From Pratylenchus scribneri (taxonomy: Eukaryota > Nematoda > Chromadorea > Rhabditida > Pratylenchidae), in NCBI GenBank assembly GCA_030063045.1, contig JAQSEB010000004.1, forward strand, positions 1,922,001-1,986,000: a DNA stretch of 64,000 bases, given 5' to 3'. Positions 59,001 through 64,000 of this stretch are shown here, one piece after another (the first letter of the stretch is position 1; each line of letters starts with the position of its first letter). The notes beneath the pieces were generated by a model. The model did no database searches and was not told where the DNA came from. It saw only the letters and a program-made list of their open reading frames with translations. The translations under genes and the position numbers were made by a program.

Positions 59001-60321
59001 ATTTTTCAACATTTCAAGAATTATTTTCGCATCGATCGATTGCCAGAATTACGTGTGTTATTTGGGAAATTGAAAAGAAAATTTGCAAAGAAAAAAGTGG
59101 AAACAGCGCCTTTGTCAACGCCAATTACATCAACTACGGGCGTACGGAAACAATGGCACACAAAATGGGGCCATAAAATTTTGTCCACATTGGTAATAAA
59201 TGTATGTGTATAAATTAATTTTTTGACCTTTTTAATTCAAAAAATTTGTGAAAAAATCATTAATTGTTAAAACATTATTTCTACTTTCCAATATGAAAAC
59301 AAGAATATTCTTAATTTTCGGCCAAAAATTTAATGAATCCTTTGAAAATTTAGGAAAACAATATACCAATCCTATGACATTAATTAGGCTAGAGTTTGCT
59401 CGATAAATTGACAAAAGAAATTTTCTAATAAAATATTTTAGAATAAATTTGTCTTTAAAAACCCAACGCATACTTAATTTATCAGCTATTTTTTAATAAT
59501 GAATTAAAAAAAATAAATTAAACATGGCATTTTTAGAGGGAATTCAAGCCATTAAAATATATATTTTTTCTCTAAATTTGTTTTTTTTCTTATTGAATTA
59601 TTAGCTTAAAACTAAGATAATCAAATCCTTTTTATTTAAACCATTTTTTTTCATAAAATCCTGCTTTAGATTTTTTAATGTCATTTTCGATTTTATTTCT
59701 ATTTTCGGTTTTAAAGAATAAAAATTCAATATTTCCGCTTAAAATTTCATTTATTTTTGAAACCGAAACCAACTTTTACCAATCTTACCTAAAACTTTAT
59801 GTATGTGCAGTGTGCACTTGATGGAGACATTATTATGTAATTTTTATTGCCCGAATGCTATTTAATCAATATTAAAAACAAATGGAAAAAAGAATTTCTT
59901 TTAAAAATTTAAACAAAATAATTTTTCTTAAATTAAAAACAAATGGAAAAAAGAATTTCTTTTAAAAATTTAAACAAAATAATTTTTCTTAAATTAATAT
60001 TAAAAACAAATGGAAAAAAGAATTTCTTTTAAAAATTTAAACAAAATAATTTTTCATTCAAATTCCCAATTTTAGGCAGCCTATCGTTCCATAAACATTG
60101 TTGTGGTGCAAAATGGAAATGCCATTCGCTTTGCAGCCTCCACCGGTTTCTTCCTGCTCAGCATCGTCTATATGACCGCCGTCCTTTGGGTTTGCCGCCA
60201 TTTACTCTGGCAAATCACATGCAGCACCGCACGTGTTGTCCATTGTGGCCATTACATTTCGGTGGCATTTGCCATTATCGCTGCTGGCATTTGGATGGGA
60301 TTGATAATTTCCATATTTTAG
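53007..60321 (+). CDS. Unrecognised secreted/membrane protein, up to 987 aa
   Basis: Nine exons give one continuous frame: 53007-53348, 53950-54490, 55343-55438, 55491-55982, 56572-56658, 56710-57024, 57784-58175, 58740-59192 and 60076-60321. The N-terminus MRCFLLFIFFLIFPIIFGGG is a strong signal peptide. Exons 1-7 encode a long, helical-looking, Lys/Glu-rich region with few cysteines (TEWWAPDAMIENILETMVKA, GFVFNLVHTKNDHTKVLAVD, PPMTPQRD and IPLTPERE). Exon 8 opens with a hydrophobic stretch (FLNILFLIFLILLFCRFCIA) that looks like a signal peptide or membrane helix. Exon 9 has two more helices (FFLLSIVYMTAVLWVC, SVAFAIIAAGIWMGLIISIF). Frames also stay open past the exon 4 and exon 7 donors to nearby stops (55999, 58196), so shorter products or two adjacent genes split at 58740 are alternatives. 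I recognise no family. Confidence 0.6.
54906..55094. mobile_element. Foldback element with CCCTAA-like loop
   Basis: Arms GGAGAAACTGAAATTAACAC and GTGTTAATTTCAGTTTCTCC are perfect inverted repeats, extended with CACTAT and CAGAG matches. The loop contains CCTAACCCCAGACCCTAG, CCCTAACCCTAAT and CTAACCCTAACCC. It lies in intron 2 of the 53007 gene. Confidence 0.85.
57165..57260. mobile_element. Fragment of dispersed CTCTAATAATTCC-family repeat
   Basis: TCTCTAATAATTCACCACCC then TCGACTTTGAGGACGCATAT matches one end of the dispersed element. It lies in intron 6 of the 53007 gene. Confidence 0.55.
57345..57570. mobile_element. AAACCGTTTAAAC foldback element, family A
   Basis: Left TTTGACCTCTAAACCCTC, centre TTAAACCGCTTAAACCG, right TTTAGGGGTCTAGGACAAAG then ACTAAACCGTTAAA. 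In intron 6 of the 53007 gene. Confidence 0.6.
59868..60056 (+). repeat. Three direct repeats of ~62 bp
   Basis: Three near-identical copies starting AAAAACAAATGGAAAAAAGA and continuing ATTTCTTTTAAAAATTTAAA, ending in TAATTTTTC. Located just before exon 9 of the 53007 gene. Confidence 0.85.
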
Positions 60322-61669
60322 AGAATGAAAATTTTTGAGAAATATAAAAATTATTTTATTAAAAAATTTCATGGATAAAAAATTTAATTGTTTATATAAG
60401 AAAATTTTAAAGTTGATTAAAAAAAAATATATTCATTCCATGTTTATTAATTATTAATCATTTTTGTTGTGAAATTTATTTATATTTAATTAAATAAAAG
60501 ATCAAAGAGGCAATGAATGGTAGTAAAAAATACATTTAAATTAAAAAATTTTTTTTCAATTTGTATTCTTCATTTTGGATTTGATTTAGGACAATTAATT
60601 CTTCTTCTAAAGGTTAATTTTTCAATGAATGTTCCATTCAATTATAACATCTTACGAATGGATATTATCGAATTTTAGGATGATTTATATTTTTTTTTCA
60701 TAATTCCTATTAATTAAATAAAAGAAAATATTTGCCACTAAAATTATTTTAAATGCCATAAGAAATGTTTTTGACTTGTAGTAAATCAGAAACCGGTTTT
60801 AGACCATACAGAACTTATATCAATTTGTAGGTCTCATCGAGACGAATCGAATGTTTTATATTTTGTCATAGATTGTTAAAGAATTAAAAACGAAAAACTG
60901 GAAAAAAATGGTTTAATACCATTTAATTTTGGACCAAACCATGACAAATTTTATAACAATTAATGCGTCTCGATAAGATCTACAAATTGATATAAGGTTG
61001 GTGGGGTCTAAAACCGGTTCCTTATTTATTAGAAGTCGAAAACGCCCACATTTTTATTTTTACTTTTGTGAAATCGCCTATATTTTTATTTTTGTAACCA
61101 TTCCATTCAATTATAACATCTTACGAATAGATATTATCGAATTTTAGGATGATTTATATTTTTTTTGTTCATAATCCATATTAATTAAATAAATATAATT
61201 TTATTGAAAATTTCATCCATTGCAAAATAAAAGAAATTAATTAATTAAAAATTGATAATAAGTAAATCAAAGTTTTATATAAATTAAAATGTTTTTTAAA
61301 TAATATGCAAAAATAAAAAAATATATTTTTAAAAAAACTTATTTTTAAATTAAAATGAAATTTGTAATAAAAAATTATAATTTCAAACTATGAAGATCAT
61401 AGTTCATAGTTCGTACTAAAATCTCACAAATTCATCACTTTTTTAATATATGTATTGAATTACATGAAAATAAATTTGCCTGAAAATTTCAAATAAATTC
61501 GAATAATGTACCTTCCTTCAATATTTGTGTTTATTTTGTGCTATTTAATGGCAACGGATACAGGAAATGCCGATTACAATTTCATTTACTCTATTTGGCC
61601 AAATTCCAGTTTTATATAAGATGCATTTTTCCATTTCAAAATTGGGCAAAATTTCCTCCAAAAAAACCA
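60322..61669. other. Intergenic with duplicated block and family B element
   Basis: AT-rich. A family B foldback element lies at 60770-61060. The block containing CCATTCAATTATAACATC and GGATGATTTATATTTTTT occurs twice (about 60630-60720 and 61100-61190), flanking that element. A short ATG frame at 61506 with a signal-like start could be an upstream exon of the next gene. Confidence 0.45.
60770..61060. mobile_element. Foldback element, family B
   Basis: Left TTGTAGTAAATCAGAAACC and GGTTTTAGACC; right GGTCTAAAACCGGTTCCTTA and TTATTAGAAGTC. The centre is AT-rich. It is flanked by the duplicated ~90-bp block described for 60322-61669. Confidence 0.6.
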
Positions 61670-64000
61670 ATGCGACGAAAAATGTCCTCAAATAACGAAA
61701 AAGAAATACATCCAAAAATTCATTATATTAATAATGTGGCCATTATTTCGCCAATTTCTTCACAAATTGGCCAAATTGACGAATCATCCCCATCAAATGA
61801 TCAAGAACAACAAAATGGGATGCCACCTTTTCGAACACTTTTTCTCTTCACTGGACTCTATTTTGCGGATGAAAAGCAACCATATTGGCGAGCATTCAAA
61901 TTGTTCATTGTTTTCTTGTTTATTGGAACAAGTTTGTTAAAGGGAAATATAATAATATTTTTCTCTTGTTCTAAATTTTTGCAAAAAATTGCCAAAAATA
62001 AATAAGGAAATATCCTTTTAAACTTAAGGACACTTCAAATAAATTATAATGAAATTTTTGATTGTTTTTTTTTGTTTATTGGAACCAGTTTGTTATATGG
62101 GCAAATTATTATAAAAATTCACAAAAATTTACTGTGAACCAAATTAAGCATAAAAAAAGCATTTCAAAAGGACATTAAAAATATAATGTCGAATTTTTGT
62201 AATCAAGATAAAATAAATGTCTTTAAATAAAATATTTTGAAAAAATATAAAAAAAGAATCTAATAAATTTAATTTTTGACCAATATGAAGAACTAAAAAA
62301 TTTGTCTTTAAAACATTGATTTGCAGATGAAATTTTAGAAAATGATTGGCTCTAGAAAATAGTGCCAAAAATGCTTTTTCACTCTAAAAGATAGGAAATT
62401 AATTCAATCAAAAATGAAAATTTTTTGTTCTAAATCCTAATTTTCCTATTTAGCATTTGCCCATCAAGCTTTGTTCATTGATATGATCATCGAATATGGA
62501 CGCAATCCAGTTTTGGCATTCATCATTTTAATGGCAAACACTCATTCGGCCATTGTTCAAGTAAAAAAAAAATTAATTTTGGCATGGCAATAAAATATTG
62601 ACCAAATTTTGGCATTTTTGGCCATATAAATTTGGCCATATTAATATTTAAATAGCTATCATAGATAAATATTTTTTAATAAAATTTTCCAAGCTTTATT
62701 TGCCTCAATTTCCAAATTAAAAAAAATTACTTATTAGCCAATGAAAATATGCCAAAAAAATTTTCAGATTTTCTTCTGTTTCCTCCAATTCCGTGGCCAT
62801 CTACCAATTTTAATGGAAATGTTGGCCTCTTCAAATGTGAGTCGACGCAGAATCCGAACAATTTTCTGGCAAACATTTGTAATTGGTTTTGTCGTCTTTA
62901 TTTGTTCGGATGCCTTCGACGGATTCAATTTCTATTTGACACACACGGGCAAAGCACGCTACGAGGATGCCCGGAGCATGATGCGAAAAGTAAGTGAAAG
63001 GAAGACAAAAAAATGTGGTGCTAAACATATGCAAAATTGTGTCAAATTAATGGATAAAATTCTGTCTTAAATATGTCCAATATATGTTAGAAATGTGTGC
63101 GATTTTTCTGTCCAGAGATTTGGGTTATTTTGCCGAAATATTTGATCATAGATACCAAACTTTTATACCCATTTTATATAGTTCATTGAGATGCGTGGAT
63201 AGATATATATATAGGTCCGCGTTGGCTTTGAAACTAAAAAGTTATAAACCACAATAAAAAGTTATAAAAACAATCTTTCGGCAAACGAATCCGATTTCTC
63301 AGCAAAAAAAACCTAAATAAAAAAACCGTAACTCGTTAGAAATTGGAAACCTTATTTTTATGGACATATCACTGCAAAAATTATGACCTAATGTTTGCCA
63401 AATTAGTGGAAAATTTATGAGAAATTAGTTGTAAAAATGTATAATTCAAATTAAATAAGCGAGCAAATTTAATAAATTTTCCCAAAAAATTATTTATTTA
63501 CCGCTCAAATTTTGTTGTTATTTCATAAGGGATTATCTAGGTGATATTAATTAATCAGGGCAGGGATAGAACTTTTAAAATGGTTTTTCGAGTGTGTCGG
63601 TTTAAAAACCCGATTTTCGGTTTTTGAAAAATGTCGGTTATCGGTTTTGCTATTTAAGGTTCAAAAGAGGATTTCTAATTTTGGTTTATTTCATCTATTT
63701 TCTCTAACCGAAACCGACTCTGTCCTATACTATTTATAAAACTAATTTCCAAAAAGTAGAATTTGTTCAAGGAATAACAATTAATAGCGAGATTTTTGTG
63801 AAATTGTGCCAAAATTCTCTTCTTTAGAACGAATGAAATTTATTTTATTTATAGGTTGAATGGATTCGTACAGCCGTACTTATGATGGCCGATTTTTACC
63901 GTGCCGACTATATCAATTTGACCATAATGGTTTTGTTCAATGTGCTAATCCGTGTGCTCATCGACGAATTGAATCAATTGAATGAGCGAATAAAAGAAGT
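61670..64000 (+). CDS. Multipass membrane protein, partial, chemoreceptor-like
   Basis: Exons 61670-61931, 62454-62560, 62768-62989 and 63855 to beyond the window, all in frame. The ATG at 61670 (MRRKMSSNNEK) is the likely start; upstream in-frame sequence lacks another ATG. A polar ~50-residue N-terminus precedes RTLFLFTGLYFADEKQPYWR, then helix FKLFIVFLFIGT, a helix around LAFIILMANTHSAIVQIFF, a basic loop SNVSRRRIR, helix FVIGFVVFICSDAFDGFNF, and a further helix YINLTIMVLFNVLIRVLI. This repeated helix and basic-loop layout resembles nematode gustatory-receptor-like (GUR/Srr) proteins, but the diagnostic C-terminus lies outside the window. That family name is a guess; a multipass membrane protein is well supported. 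Confidence 0.6.

Overview
The window is an AT-rich (roughly 70% A+T by eye) eukaryotic nuclear segment from a nematode, most likely a tylenchid (plant-parasitic type). Evidence: an Sre-type serpentine chemoreceptor, a DEG/ENaC channel of nematode type, many short exons split by AT-rich introns with TTTTAG/TTTCAG acceptors, at least three probable GC-AG introns (8459, 20155, 45857), coding regions starting just after splice-acceptor-like sites as expected for trans-splicing, and secreted proteins with no family I recognise. Species assignment is inference. All gene models were spliced by eye; reading frame was carried across every junction quoted.

Layout. 0-7 kb: two small membrane/secreted candidates on the minus strand, then a secreted protein (3030-4951) with a basic, NLS-like tail, a 19-bp minisatellite (5141-5752), and a 5'-truncated second copy (5941-6836). 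8.4-12.1 kb: a coiled-coil plus SPRY protein. 12.7-29 kb (minus): one complete ABCC/MRP-type transporter gene of about 27 exons, whose introns hold many inverted-repeat elements and a 26-bp satellite derived from one of them. 30.3-33.8 kb (minus): two paralogous type I membrane proteins with duplicated upstream modules. 34.3-34.8 kb: 5'-truncated, nonsense-bearing remnant of an isopenicillin-N-synthase-like oxygenase beside a 22-bp minisatellite. 35.8-38.7 kb (minus): RING-finger protein with a C-terminal CaaX box. 39.4-40.5 kb: 31-bp minisatellite with higher-order structure. 42-46.1 kb: DEG/ENaC channel. 47-49.6 kb (minus): Sre receptor with the 19-bp minisatellite in an intron. 51.7-51.9 kb: small secreted peptide candidate. 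53-60.3 kb: unrecognised secreted/membrane protein of up to 987 aa. 61.7-64 kb: partial multipass membrane protein running off the end.

There is no operon-like pathway. The shared themes are surface and secreted functions (two receptors or channels, one exporter, several secreted proteins) and heavy invasion of introns and gene flanks by small non-autonomous inverted-repeat elements, some of which seem to have seeded satellites or removed gene 5' ends.
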